A model generated the notes under the pieces. The model ran no database searches. It was not told the origin of the DNA and saw only the letters and a program-made list of their open reading frames with translations. From Streptomyces sp. NBC_00448 (GTDB taxonomy: Bacteria > Actinomycetota > Actinomycetes > Streptomycetales > Streptomycetaceae): a stretch of 64,000 bases of DNA. Shown piece after piece: positions 27,018-35,661 of the stretch; positions within the stretch are counted from its first letter, which is position 1, and every line of letters starts with the position of its first letter. Both the position numbers and the translations under genes were made by a program. The stretch spans positions 1,426,001 through 1,490,000 of the forward strand of contig NZ_CP107913.1 in the NCBI RefSeq assembly GCF_036014115.1. Direction: 5' to 3'.

Positions 27018-28268
27018 TCAGCAGGCGCCCTCGTCCTTCCACACGCCCCACTCACCGGTGGTGCCGGGCTGCTCGTTCGTGGTCCACCACTGCGCGAGCC
27101 ATTTGTGGCCGCCGTACGAGACCTCGGCGCCGCCGTTGTAGACCGCGGACGCGCTCCAGGCGGACACGCTCGCGCAGTCGCCGCCGCTCGGCGGGGTGGT
27201 GGGCGGAGTGGTGGGCGGCGTGGTCGGCGGATCGGTGGGCGGGGTGGCGCCGGCGAACTTCACCGAGTACTTGGCGAAGTCCCAGGCGCCCTGCGGAACC
27301 GAGCTGCACGTACCGGACGTGGTGCCGTTGTTGTCCGGCGGGGTGCACTGGCGGTCGCGGTTGAGCGACCAGAAGGTGAAGCGGCCCATGCCGTGGCTGG
27401 TGGCGTAGTTCAGCACGGTCTGGAAGTCCGCCTGGTAGAAGTACTCCCCCGAGTCGCTGCGGCCGTTCATGCCGGAGAAGCCCTCGTGGGCGTAGGCGGT
27501 GGCGGCGTCCCAGCCGAAGGTGCTCTGGAGCAGCCCGTTGAACGCGGTCAGGGCCGCGGTCTGGGAGGCGGCGCCGCTGAAGCCGCCGTCGAACGGCATG
27601 ATGGAGAAGTTGTTCGGGGTGAAGCCGAGCGACTTGGCCTCGTTGAGCATCTGCTGGCCGAACCAGCCGGTGCCGGCCGCGGTGCCCGCGGTGGTGACCG
27701 AGATGTAGATGCCGGGGTTGTTCTGCTGCAGGATCTGGGCGGCGCCCAGCTCGTTGGCGACCGCCGCGGTGTTCTCGTACTCCGGCTCCTCCAGGTCGAA
27801 GTCGATCGCCTTGAGCTGGTACTTGGTGACGACCTGCTGGTACGCGGCCGCGGTCGAGGCCGCGTCGGAACACGCCTGGCCGAGCTTGGTGCCGCCGTAG
27901 CCGCCGATCGAGACGGAGACGTCGCCGCCCTTGGCGCGGATCGCGGCGATGGTGTTCGCGACCGAGGTGTCCGAGGAGACCGCGTTCGTGCCACCCCAGG
28001 TGGGGCTGCAGCCGCCGCCGTTGGGGGCGAGGATGAAGGCGAGTTGGAACGCCTTGAGCCCGGTGGCGTCCATGATCGCGGTGGCGTCCGGCGGGTCGTT
28101 GTCCAGCGGCATCAGATAGGGCGCGGCGGCGTACCAGTTGTTGCCGAGCGCGCTCGCGGTGGGTGCCGCGCCGGCCTGGCCGGTGCCGAGGGCGGCGGCG
28201 GTGCCCAGCCCGGCGACAGCGAGCACCGCGGCGGCCACTCCCGTGCCGAGGGCTTTGAGACGGTTCAC
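27018..28268 (-). CDS. Secreted GH18 chitinase with C-terminal chitin-binding module
   Basis: The GTG start follows a perfect AGGAGGT site. The 416-residue protein has a signal peptide (basic VNRLK, hydrophobic core, AGAAPTA cleavage region) and a GH18 domain with SIGGYGG and the catalytic AIDFDLEEPE. In that motif DxDxE is intact but the outer first Asp of DxxDxDxE is replaced. A Pro/Thr linker and a CBM5/12 module (AWSASAVYNGGAEVSYGGHK, then WWTTNEQPG...GVWKDEGAC) follow. It should degrade extracellular chitin. Two DasR-type boxes lie 65-110 bp upstream. By neighbourhood it may correspond to the chitinase gene between rbpA and rib loci of S. coelicolor. Confidence 0.94.
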   Translation of the reverse strand: MNRLKALGTGVAAAVLAVAGLGTAAALGTGQAGAAPTASALGNNWYAAAPYLMPLDNDPPDATAIMDATGLKAFQLAFILAPNGGGCSPTWGGTNAVSSDTSVANTIAAIRAKGGDVSVSIGGYGGTKLGQACSDAASTAAAYQQVVTKYQLKAIDFDLEEPEYENTAAVANELGAAQILQQNNPGIYISVTTAGTAAGTGWFGQQMLNEAKSLGFTPNNFSIMPFDGGFSGAASQTAALTAFNGLLQSTFGWDAATAYAHEGFSGMNGRSDSGEYFYQADFQTVLNYATSHGMGRFTFWSLNRDRQCTPPDNNGTTSGTCSSVPQGAWDFAKYSVKFAGATPPTDPPTTPPTTPPTTPPSGGDCASVSAWSASAVYNGGAEVSYGGHKWLAQWWTTNEQPGTTGEWGVWKDEGAC

Positions 28269-28331
28269 GTCGGACCTCCTGTGGGGGAACGTGGCAGCAG
28301 GGTCCTGCGATGATCCGAACACGTCAATAGG

Positions 28332-28376
28332 TTGGTCCAGACCTTTGGGTCAACCCACAAATTGGTCTCTACCAGT
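28332..28376 (-). promoter_or_regulatory. Two DasR-responsive-like elements upstream of chitinase
   Basis: TGGTCCAGACCT (28334-28345) and TGGTCTCTACCA (28363-28374) each match the Streptomyces DasR core TGGTCTAGACCA at 10 of 12 positions. DasR is the GntR regulator that responds to N-acetylglucosamine metabolites and controls chitinases. Spacing of the two boxes is 29 bp, close to three helical turns. Known from family biology; binding here is inferred. Confidence 0.8.
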
Positions 28377-28389
28377 TGGACCACGCGAA

Positions 28390-28428
28390 AGGGCCCCGAC
28401 CCCGCGGAAGACGCGGGACCGGGGCCCT
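28390..28428. terminator. Terminator after the C39-like gene
   Basis: AGGGCCCCG...CCCGCG (from 28390) pairs with CGCGGG...CCGGGGCCCT (to 28428) around a GAAGA loop, with a one-base asymmetry. It separates the C39-like gene from the chitinase promoter. Confidence 0.75.
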
Positions 28429-28491
28429 GGAACTGTCGTGCCGTCGAACCGTCAGCTGTGGAGCCGTCAGCCGTCCAGCCGTGAGCCGGAC

Positions 28492-29916
28492 TCAGACGAC
28501 GCCGACGGAGGCGAGCGCGCGCTTCTGCCCGGGGCTCGGCTTCGCCGGGAAGTACAGGTACACCACACCGCCGGAGCCGGAGCCGACCGAGCCGCTCGCG
28601 GTGATCCGCTTCGTCCGCAGCCACACCGTCTCGAACTGGGCGCGCTTGTAGACGTTGCGTACCGCGGTGTCGCTCTCGCTGGCCGGGTCGTTCATGATCA
28701 CGTCGCCCTCGGCGGTGAAGCCGACCATGCACATCAGGTGGCCCGAGGTGCTGTAGTTGGACCCGTCCAGCTCGCTGGCCAGGAACGACTGGGACGTTAT
28801 CACCGGGATGCCGGCCTTGATCAGCCGCTCCGCGTCGTTGAGCGAGTGCAGCTGGGTGACGACGCCCTGCATGTCCTTGTACGTGGCCGCGTAGGCCGCG
28901 TTGAACGGCCAGTTGCCGCAGCCCTCGTACTGGTAGTCGTACGTGTAGCGGGCGCCCTGGTCGACCTGCGGGTCGGCGTAGGAGGGGTCCACCCAGGCCA
29001 GGTCGGCCGCGGTCGGGCCGCGTCCCCAGTACTCGATGCACATGGTGGACGAGGTGGGGCTGCACCACGCCTCGCCGCCGTTGTCGTACTGCGGGTACTG
29101 GCCCTTGTGGATGTCCTGCGAGTAGCGCGGCACCGGCAGTTCGACGGCGCCCTTCAGGCTCGGCACGGACGCGGGCACCGTGTAGCGGTCGGGGACGTTC
29201 GAGGCGAACGCGCCGACCCGCCACACGGTCGGGGTGTCGTGGCTGCCGGGCTTGCGGTAGAGGGTGACCCGCAGCCGGTAGGAGGCGAGCAGCTTGCCCG
29301 CACTGGCGTCGTCGATCGAGAACGTGTCGGTGTAGATGCTGCTGGTGTCGTCGCCCTGGTCGTCGACGGAGGTGCGGCGGATGTCCTCGTCGCTGTCGCC
29401 GGCGGTCCAGCGGCCCATCACGTAGGCCGGGGTGGCGGTGCCGTCGGTGTACGTGCCCAGCAGCTCCACCTGAATCCAGGTGCCCGCGGGCGTCTGCGCG
29501 TTCCACGAGGAGACCAGCTCGGTGGCGGGGTGCGGGAGCTTGCGCGCCGGCGACGTCCAGGAGGCGTACTCGTACGTGGCGGTCTTGCCGGTGTGCGGGT
29601 CGGTGTAGTCCGACGTGCCCGCCGGGCGGACGATCCGCACCCCGGGGCGGGAGCCGGGCACCGGGAGGGTGCCCTGGTGCTCGCCGAACAGCCAGTCGGG
29701 GTAGGTGCTCCAGCCGTGGTAGTCGACCGGCGCGGGGTCGGTCGCGGCGGCGCCGCCCTTGCCGCCGCTGTGCGCGGCCCGCCCCGCGGCGGTCCCGGTG
29801 CCGGCCGGCGCGGCGGCCGGGGCGGCGGAAGCGGTCTGCGCGTTCGAGGCGGCGACGCCGGCCGCGGCGGCGAGCGCGGCGGTCAGCACGGCACGCCGGG
29901 GCGCGTTACTGGTCAT
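28492..29916 (-). CDS. Secreted C39-like (papain-fold) peptidase-domain protein
   Basis: The 474-residue protein starts MTSNAPRRAVLTAALAAAAG, a signal with twin arginines suggesting Tat or Sec export. Residues about 65-270 form a beta-rich domain of unknown fold class. The C-terminal 200 residues form a peptidase C39_2 domain: the Cys in GGEAWCSPTSSTM, the His in TSGHLMCMVGF and the Asp/Asn in VIMNDPAS. A papain-type cysteine peptidase or transglutaminase-like activity outside the cell is likely. A DasR-like box lies 140 bp upstream, hinting at co-regulation with the neighbouring chitinase gene. Confidence 0.85.
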   Translation of the reverse strand: MTSNAPRRAVLTAALAAAAGVAASNAQTASAAPAAAPAGTGTAAGRAAHSGGKGGAAATDPAPVDYHGWSTYPDWLFGEHQGTLPVPGSRPGVRIVRPAGTSDYTDPHTGKTATYEYASWTSPARKLPHPATELVSSWNAQTPAGTWIQVELLGTYTDGTATPAYVMGRWTAGDSDEDIRRTSVDDQGDDTSSIYTDTFSIDDASAGKLLASYRLRVTLYRKPGSHDTPTVWRVGAFASNVPDRYTVPASVPSLKGAVELPVPRYSQDIHKGQYPQYDNGGEAWCSPTSSTMCIEYWGRGPTAADLAWVDPSYADPQVDQGARYTYDYQYEGCGNWPFNAAYAATYKDMQGVVTQLHSLNDAERLIKAGIPVITSQSFLASELDGSNYSTSGHLMCMVGFTAEGDVIMNDPASESDTAVRNVYKRAQFETVWLRTKRITASGSVGSGSGGVVYLYFPAKPSPGQKRALASVGVV

Positions 29917-30057
29917 GATGGGTGGTACCTCGGTTCCCCTCGACGTGAACGGGAGATGGCCCGTCCGGGCCCTGCTGGGGCACGGTGGGTGCCGACCACT
30001 ATCGTCGCTGACCGGGTCGTTCCACCAGGGGTGCCGTGTTCCCAGACCGATCAATAT

Positions 30058-30069
30058 TGGACTGGACCA
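30058..30069 (-). promoter_or_regulatory. DasR-like element upstream of the C39-like gene
   Basis: TGGACTGGACCA matches TGGTCTAGACCA at 10 of 12 positions and lies in the 160-bp gap upstream of the C39-like gene, within an A/T-richer stretch (TCAATATTGG). Confidence 0.55.
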
Positions 30070-30076
30070 CTGGCGG

Positions 30077-31216
30077 TCACCCGGGAAGAACCACCAGGTC
30101 ACGCCCGGTCAGATTGAGCCGCTCGCCGCCTTCTTCGGTGCACACCGCGATGTCCTCGATGCGCGCGCCGAACCGACCGGGCAGGTAGATCCCCGGCTCG
30201 ACCGAGAACGCCATCCCCGGCTCCAGCGGCCGCGCGCTGCCCGTCACGATGTACGGCTCCTCGTGGGTCTCCAGGCCGATGCCGTGGCCGGTGCGGTGGA
30301 TGAAGTGCTCGCCGTACCCGGCCGCGGCGATCCGGTCCCGGCCCACCGCGTCGAGCTGCTCCGCGGTGATCCCGGGGCGCACCGCGTCCGTCTGCGCGGT
30401 CTGGGCGGCGAGCAGCACCTCGTACAACTCCCGGAACGCGGCGGGCGGTTCACCGACCGCGTAGGTGCGGGTGGAGTCCGAGCAGTAGCCGTCGGGGGTG
30501 GTGCCGCCGATGTCCACCACCACCGGGTCGCCGGACTTCACCACCCGGTCGGAGACCTCGTGGTGCGGGCTGGCGCTGTTCGGTCCCGAGCCGACGATCA
30601 CGAAGTCGACGGTGGCGTGGCCGGCCGCGATGATCGCGTCGGCGATGTCCTTGCCGATCTCGCGTTCGGTGCGGCCGGGCCGCAGCCACTCGCCGATCCG
30701 GCGGTGCACCCGGTCGATCGCCGCGCCCGCCCGGCGCAGCGCCTCGACCTCGGCGGGGCTCTTGCGCATCCGCAGCACCGACAGCACGTCACCGGCCAGG
30801 CCCGCCTGCGCGGCGGGCAGCGCGGCCTGGAAGGCGAGCAGCTTCTCGGCCCACATGTGGTTGTCGACCGCGAAACGGGTGACGTGCGGCGGCAGCCGCC
30901 GGGCGATCATCGCGTACGCGTCGTCGGTCTCGGCGAAGCCGGTGATCTCCACGCCGAGGGCGCCGGCCGGGGATGCCTCGGCGGCCGCCTTCTCCAGCTC
31001 GGGCACCACCAGGAACGGGTCGCCGGCCGCCGGCAGCACCAGGCACGTCAGCCGTTCCAGCGGCAGGGCCTGATACCCGGTCAGATAGCGGAGGTCGGCG
31101 CCCGGGGAGACGAGGAGGGCGTCCAGCCCGGCGTCCTCGGCGGCCTGGCGGGCCCGGGCCAGTCGCTCCGGCGGAAACAGTTCGGCTGCGCCGGCCTTGC
31201 CGGTGGATTCGCTCAC
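30077..31216 (-). CDS. M24-family Xaa-Pro aminopeptidase
   Basis: The GTG start is preceded by AGGGGG. The 379-residue protein has an N-terminal creatinase-like domain (ADLRYLTGYQALPLERLTCL) and a pita-bread catalytic domain. The five metal ligands appear in order: Asp in VVVDIGGTTPDGYCSDSTRT (two), His in HRTGHGIGLETHE, Glu in SVEPGIYLPG and Glu in ARIEDIAV. It removes N-terminal residues before proline in the cytoplasm. It stands upstream of the C39-like gene on the same strand but is separated by 160 bp with a likely promoter. Confidence 0.95.
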   Translation of the reverse strand: MSESTGKAGAAELFPPERLARARQAAEDAGLDALLVSPGADLRYLTGYQALPLERLTCLVLPAAGDPFLVVPELEKAAAEASPAGALGVEITGFAETDDAYAMIARRLPPHVTRFAVDNHMWAEKLLAFQAALPAAQAGLAGDVLSVLRMRKSPAEVEALRRAGAAIDRVHRRIGEWLRPGRTEREIGKDIADAIIAAGHATVDFVIVGSGPNSASPHHEVSDRVVKSGDPVVVDIGGTTPDGYCSDSTRTYAVGEPPAAFRELYEVLLAAQTAQTDAVRPGITAEQLDAVGRDRIAAAGYGEHFIHRTGHGIGLETHEEPYIVTGSARPLEPGMAFSVEPGIYLPGRFGARIEDIAVCTEEGGERLNLTGRDLVVLPG

Positions 31217-31405
31217 CCCCCTACGGTAGACGGCCGCGCCACGCCGCGCCGGAAGGACGTCCGCCCGTTTCGGCCGGCCCGACGCGAGACGGCGCCCGAC
31301 CCGAGCCGGCGCCCGACCCCGGCCGCGGGCCCGCCGGTGCGGCAGCCGCTCCCCCGCGGGGGCGCCGGGCGGGCGGCTCGGCGAGGCGGGCCGTATGGTC
31401 GCGGG

Positions 31406-32032
31406 GTGGCGGATATGACGTTGACGGAGATGGCCGCGGGCATGAGCGGCCTGGCGCCGTCGTGCGGCCGGACCCGGCTGATCGCGGTGGACGGTCACGC
31501 GGGTGCCGGAAAGACCACCCTCGCCAGGCACCTCGCGGCGGCGCTCGGCGGCAGCCCGGTCGTCCACACGGACGACCTGGCCACGCACGAGCAGCCGTTC
31601 GACTGGACGGGCCGGCTGGCGACGCAGGTGCTCGGCCCGCTCGGCGCCGGCCGCAGCGCGGTGCACGAGGTCTACGACTGGCACGCGCGCCGGTTCGCGG
31701 GCGAGCACGCGGTGGACGCGGCGCCGTGCGTCGTGCTGGAAGGGGTCGGCACCGGCCGGGCCGCGCTGCGGCCCCACCTCGCGCTGGTGTTGTGGCTGGA
31801 GGTCGACCCGGCCGAGGCGCGGCGGCGCGGACTGCGCCGGGACGGGCCGGAGTTGACCCCGTTCTGGACCGGCTGGACCGCCGCCGAGGACGCACACTTC
31901 ACCGCTGACCCGACTCGCCCCTACGCCGACCTGCTGGTCCACCAGGACCAGGAAGGCGGCTACCGGTTCGCCCCGGGCCCCGCGGCCCGCGCGGCGCAGC
32001 ACCCGAACCCCGCCGACCGCTACGGTCGGTGA
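31406..32032 (+). CDS. P-loop NTPase, uridine kinase-like
   Basis: The 208-residue protein has an intact Walker A in VDGHAGAGKTTLARHLA, VVHTDDLATHEQPFDW as the nucleoside-kinase-like second motif and CVVLEGVGTGRAAL as Walker B. A GTG at 31406 or ATG at 31415 may start it; neither has a strong ribosome site. It probably phosphorylates a nucleoside or other small alcohol. It is the intact counterpart of the defective protein at 3607-4233, to which it has the same overall order. Divergent from the M24 peptidase. Confidence 0.85.
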   Translation: MADMTLTEMAAGMSGLAPSCGRTRLIAVDGHAGAGKTTLARHLAAALGGSPVVHTDDLATHEQPFDWTGRLATQVLGPLGAGRSAVHEVYDWHARRFAGEHAVDAAPCVVLEGVGTGRAALRPHLALVLWLEVDPAEARRRGLRRDGPELTPFWTGWTAAEDAHFTADPTRPYADLLVHQDQEGGYRFAPGPAARAAQHPNPADRYGR

Positions 32033-32158
32033 GCATCCGGTGCCTGCCCGCTGCGGACCCTGACGGCCGGACCCGCGCCGGTCGGACCCGGTCGGCGAGT
32101 GATCGAAGGCGATCGGCGACCGCGCGCGATTTCGTCACGAACGGGCTCCCGCGATCGC

Positions 32159-32188
32159 TTGACCGGCCGGGTATCGAGAGATTACGTT
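32159..32188 (+). promoter_or_regulatory. Candidate housekeeping promoter
   Basis: TTGACC (32159-32164), 18 bases, then TACGTT (32183-32188) resembles the major vegetative consensus TTGACN-N16-18-TAnnnT. It lies in an otherwise gene-free stretch and points at the candidate small RNA. Confidence 0.55.
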
Positions 32189-32194
32189 TTCAAC

Positions 32195-32262
32195 CAGCGG
32201 CATTGCGCAGCCGCTCAGCAGACACGGAGCCCCCGATTGTTCCCCCGTGATCGGGGGCTTCG
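32195..32262 (+). ncRNA. Candidate small RNA of about 68 nt
   Basis: Downstream of a good vegetative promoter are two stem-loops: AGCGGC/GCCGCT (32196-32215, 8-base loop) and AGCCCCCGAT/ATCGGGGGCT (32228-32259, 12-base loop). The second is followed by TTCGT, as in an intrinsic terminator. No start codon with a ribosome site is present. It could be a stand-alone sRNA or a leader/attenuator for the AAA+ gene 280 bp downstream. The rest of the 505-bp gap (32033-32537) shows nothing else. Confidence 0.45.
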
Positions 32263-32537
32263 TCCTGCTCTCCGCGCCGTTCGCCACGCTGCCGGCGCGC
32301 CTTTCTCCTCACCCACCGTGACGTCACGGCGCCTCAAGGTCCCCCTCCCCCGGCACGCCGTGCTCCCCTGTCCCGCTTGTCTCGGCACCCTACGGTGATC
32401 GGACCATCGCGGGTACGATGCGCGAAGGGGTCGGTGCGGTGCCTGGGGGGTATCGCAGTCTGCTCAACTCCCGCCCGTTGGCCACGGGTTGGGGCGTGCG
32501 TGTCCGCGAGGCGGGGGGACGGAGTGGTGGGGACTTG

Positions 32538-34460
32538 ATGGACTTCGGCACCGACCGCCCGGGAGCGCCGGCCGATCTGGCCTGGTTGCGCGGGGTGGAC
32601 GCGTACACGATGGGCGCTTACGTGCAGGCCGAGGAGGAGTTCAGGGCCGCGGTCCGGCTGGACCCGGGCATGGCCGACGCGTGGCTGGGCCTGCACGCGC
32701 TGCGCGCCGACACCTCCACCGCGCTGCTCCAGATGTACCGGCATCGCGACCGCTTCGGCGAGCAGCGCGCCGCCCACCGCCGCACCCTCAACTCCTGGTA
32801 CTGGCTGGGCTGGTGGGTGCAGCCGGTGCTGGAGACCAGCCGCGACCTGCTGCTCGCGCACGCCTCGCACTGGCTGGACGGCCGCCATGTCGCCGAGCTG
32901 GACCGGGCGTTGGCCGACTGCCCGCCGGTGGACACCGATCCGCAGGTGCGTTTCCTGCACGCCTGCCGCGCCTACCTGGTCAAGGACTGGGAGCGGCTGG
33001 TCCGGCACACCGAACCGCTGCTCGGCGACACCGTGCTCGGCATCGAGGCGGGGCTGTTCGGCGGAATGGCCCGGGTCCGGCTGGAGATGTGCGGCCAGGC
33101 CGAACCGCTGCTGTCCGCCGCGCTGATGCGCTGCCGCAGCGAGCAGCCGCAGCGCAAGGAGCTGCGCTACTGGCTCGCCCGGGCCTACGAGGGCACCGGC
33201 CGCAGCGCCGCCGCCGTACCGCTCTACCGCGCCGTGCACCGGGTCGACGCGTCCTTCATGGACACCTCCGCCCGGCTCGCCGCGATCCACGAGTCCGACG
33301 ACGGCCTCGACGAGGGCGCGGGACTGGCCGCGGTCTCGCTGGCCGGGGGTGGCGGCCAGGCCGTACCCGAAGGCGGCGACCCGGACGGCGGCTACCCCGT
33401 CGACTTCCCGCCCGACCCGTCGGCGGCCACCGGCCCGGGCCCCGACGCCGAGTTGGACGAGTCGCTGCTGATGTCAGGCCCGCTGGACGACGCCGTACGC
33501 GACCGCTCCGCGCCGCCGGCCGGCGGCGCGGCACCCACCGGCGCGGCCGGACTGCCGCTCGGCGGCTCCGACTCCGTGCTGCTCGCCGAGGCGCTCGCCG
33601 AACTGGACCGGATGGTCGGTCTTGAGCCGGTCAAGCGCCAGGTGCGGGCGCTGTCGGCCCAGTTGCGCATGGCCCGGCTGCGGGCCGGGCAGGGCCTGCC
33701 GGTCCAGCCGCCGAAACGGCACTTCGTCTTCTCCGGCCCCTCCGGCACCGGCAAGACCACCGTCGCCCGTATCCTCGGCCGGGTCTTCTACGCCCTCGGC
33801 CTGCTCGGCGGCGATCACCTGGTCGAGGCCCAACGCTCCGACCTGGTCGGCGAGTTCCTCGGGCAGACCGCGGTGAAGGCGAACGAACTGATCGACTCCG
33901 CGCTCGGCGGGGTGCTCTTCGTGGACGAGGCGTACGCCCTGTCCAACTCCGGCTACAGCAAGGGCGACGCCTACGGCGACGAGGCGCTCCAGGTGCTCCT
34001 CAAGCGCGCCGAGGACAACCGGGACCGGCTCGTGGTGATCCTGGCGGGCTATCCCGAGGGCATGGACCGGCTGCTCGCGGCGAACCCCGGACTCAGCTCG
34101 CGCTTCACCACCCGGGTGGACTTCCCCAGTTACCGCCCGCAGGAGCTGACCCGGATCGGCGAGGTGCTCGCCGGCGAGAACGGCGACCGGTGGGACGACG
34201 AGGCGCTCGACGAGCTCGGCGCGATCAGCGGGCATGTCGTCGACCAGGGATGGGTCGACGAACTCGGCAACGGGCGCTTACTGCGGACCCTTTACGAGAA
34301 GAGCTGCGCCTATCGGGATCTGCGGCTGTCGGAGTACCCGGCCGCACCGAGCCGCGACGAGTTGGCCACGCTGCGCCTGCCGGACCTCATGCAGGCGTAC
34401 GGCGAGGTGCTCTCGGGACGGGGCCCCGGGGCCCCGCCCCCGGCCGACCCGGCGGAGTGA
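32538..34460 (+). CDS. TPR-AAA+ ATPase, EccA/CbxX-like
   Basis: The 640-residue protein combines an N-terminal TPR-like helical region (about 1-270: GAYVQAEEEFRAAVRLDPG) with a Pro/Gly-rich linker and a C-terminal CbxX/SpoVK-type AAA+ domain. That domain has Walker A GPSGTGKTTVAR, Walker B GVLFVDEAYAL and sensor/arginine-finger region NPGLSSRFTTRVDFPSY. This is the architecture of EccA, the cytoplasmic chaperone ATPase of type VII secretion, but no ESX genes are adjacent. Codon 581 (34278-34280) is TTA, read by the developmentally controlled bldA tRNA in Streptomyces, so its translation is probably stage-dependent. An earlier ATG at 32418 is possible. Confidence 0.9.
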   Translation: MDFGTDRPGAPADLAWLRGVDAYTMGAYVQAEEEFRAAVRLDPGMADAWLGLHALRADTSTALLQMYRHRDRFGEQRAAHRRTLNSWYWLGWWVQPVLETSRDLLLAHASHWLDGRHVAELDRALADCPPVDTDPQVRFLHACRAYLVKDWERLVRHTEPLLGDTVLGIEAGLFGGMARVRLEMCGQAEPLLSAALMRCRSEQPQRKELRYWLARAYEGTGRSAAAVPLYRAVHRVDASFMDTSARLAAIHESDDGLDEGAGLAAVSLAGGGGQAVPEGGDPDGGYPVDFPPDPSAATGPGPDAELDESLLMSGPLDDAVRDRSAPPAGGAAPTGAAGLPLGGSDSVLLAEALAELDRMVGLEPVKRQVRALSAQLRMARLRAGQGLPVQPPKRHFVFSGPSGTGKTTVARILGRVFYALGLLGGDHLVEAQRSDLVGEFLGQTAVKANELIDSALGGVLFVDEAYALSNSGYSKGDAYGDEALQVLLKRAEDNRDRLVVILAGYPEGMDRLLAANPGLSSRFTTRVDFPSYRPQELTRIGEVLAGENGDRWDDEALDELGAISGHVVDQGWVDELGNGRLLRTLYEKSCAYRDLRLSEYPAAPSRDELATLRLPDLMQAYGEVLSGRGPGAPPPADPAE

Positions 34461-34545
34461 CGCCCGCGGGCGGCACTGCTCGTCGGACCGGGCCCGGGGA
34501 CAGGGCCTGTGGACGCGACCCGGGGACACGACCGGCGGCCAGGGC

Positions 34546-35661
34546 TCAGCGCACCAGTTCACCCGGCGAGGTGCCTTCGGCGGCCGGGCCCGGGAGCGGC
34601 ACCCCGTTCTTCCGCGGGGACGCCCGGTGCGCGGGGTCGCGGACCTCGCCGACCAGCTTTTCGAGCACGTCCTCCAGGGCGACCAGGCCGAGCACCCGCC
34701 CGTTGGCGTCGGTGACGGACGCGAGATGGGTGGCGGCGCGGCGCATGGACGTGAGGGCGTCGTCGAGCGGAAGGTCCGCGCGGAGGGTGGCCATCGGGCG
34801 CCAGAGCCGCTGCGGCACCGGCTGGTCGGGGTCCTCGACGTCGAGGATGTCCTTGACGTGGAGGTAGCCGAGATAGCCGGAACCGCCGGAGGCGTCCGCG
34901 CCGGCGGCCACCGGGAAGCGGGAGTAGCCGGTCCGCACGGTCAGCGCCTCGATCTCGCGGGCGGTGGCCCCCGGGCCGAGCGTGACCAGCTCGTCCGGGG
35001 TGAGCAGGACCTCCGTGACCGAGCGGGTGCCCAGCTCCAGGGCGTCCTCCAGCCGCTCCTGCTCGTCGGAGTCGAGCAGCCCCGCGGCGCGCGCGTCCTC
35101 GACCAGGACGGTCAGCTCGGCGCTGGTGAACACCGCGTCGACCTCGTCCTTCGGCTCGACCCGGAACGCCCGCAGGATCAGCCGGGCGCACGACCCGAGC
35201 ACCGCGATCACCGGGCGGAAGACCCGGGCGAACCCGACCAGCCCGGGGGCGAGCCGCAGCGCGGCCTTCTCCGGGTCGGACATCGCCAGGTTCTTCGGCA
35301 CCATCTCGCCGATCACCAGGTGCAGGAAGACCACGATGGCCAGCGCCAGCACGTAGCCGATCGGGTGCACCAGGTCGTGCGGGACATGGACGGCGGAGAA
35401 GGCGGGCTCCACCAGGTGGGCGACGGTCGGTTCGGCGACCGCGCCGAGGGTCAGCGAGCAGACGGTGACGCCGAACTGCGCGGCGGCCATCATCTGCGGC
35501 AGGTGCTCCAGCCCGTACAGGACGGTACGGGCGGCGCGCTGCTCCGCGGCGTGCGGCTCGATCTGGCTGCGGCGCACGGAGACGAGCGCGAACTCGGCGC
35601 CGACGAAGAAGCCGTTGCCGAGCACGAGCAGCACGGCGAAGAGGAGTTGGAGTGCGCTCAT
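34546..35661 (-). CDS. CNNM/HlyC-type membrane protein with CBS domains (second of pair)
   Basis: The 371-residue protein has an N-terminal CNNM (DUF21) domain with about four transmembrane segments (LLFAVLLVLGNGFFVGAEFA and IGEMVPKNLA hallmark). Two CBS-like modules follow (LLTPDELVTLGPGATAREIE and LPLDDALTSMRRAATHLASV). The C-terminal CorC-type domain is absent or very short. The family exports or regulates magnesium/cobalt ions. Its ATG overlaps the stop of the upstream paralogue as ATGA. Confidence 0.92.
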   Translation of the reverse strand: MSALQLLFAVLLVLGNGFFVGAEFALVSVRRSQIEPHAAEQRAARTVLYGLEHLPQMMAAAQFGVTVCSLTLGAVAEPTVAHLVEPAFSAVHVPHDLVHPIGYVLALAIVVFLHLVIGEMVPKNLAMSDPEKAALRLAPGLVGFARVFRPVIAVLGSCARLILRAFRVEPKDEVDAVFTSAELTVLVEDARAAGLLDSDEQERLEDALELGTRSVTEVLLTPDELVTLGPGATAREIEALTVRTGYSRFPVAAGADASGGSGYLGYLHVKDILDVEDPDQPVPQRLWRPMATLRADLPLDDALTSMRRAATHLASVTDANGRVLGLVALEDVLEKLVGEVRDPAHRASPRKNGVPLPGPAAEGTSPGELVR

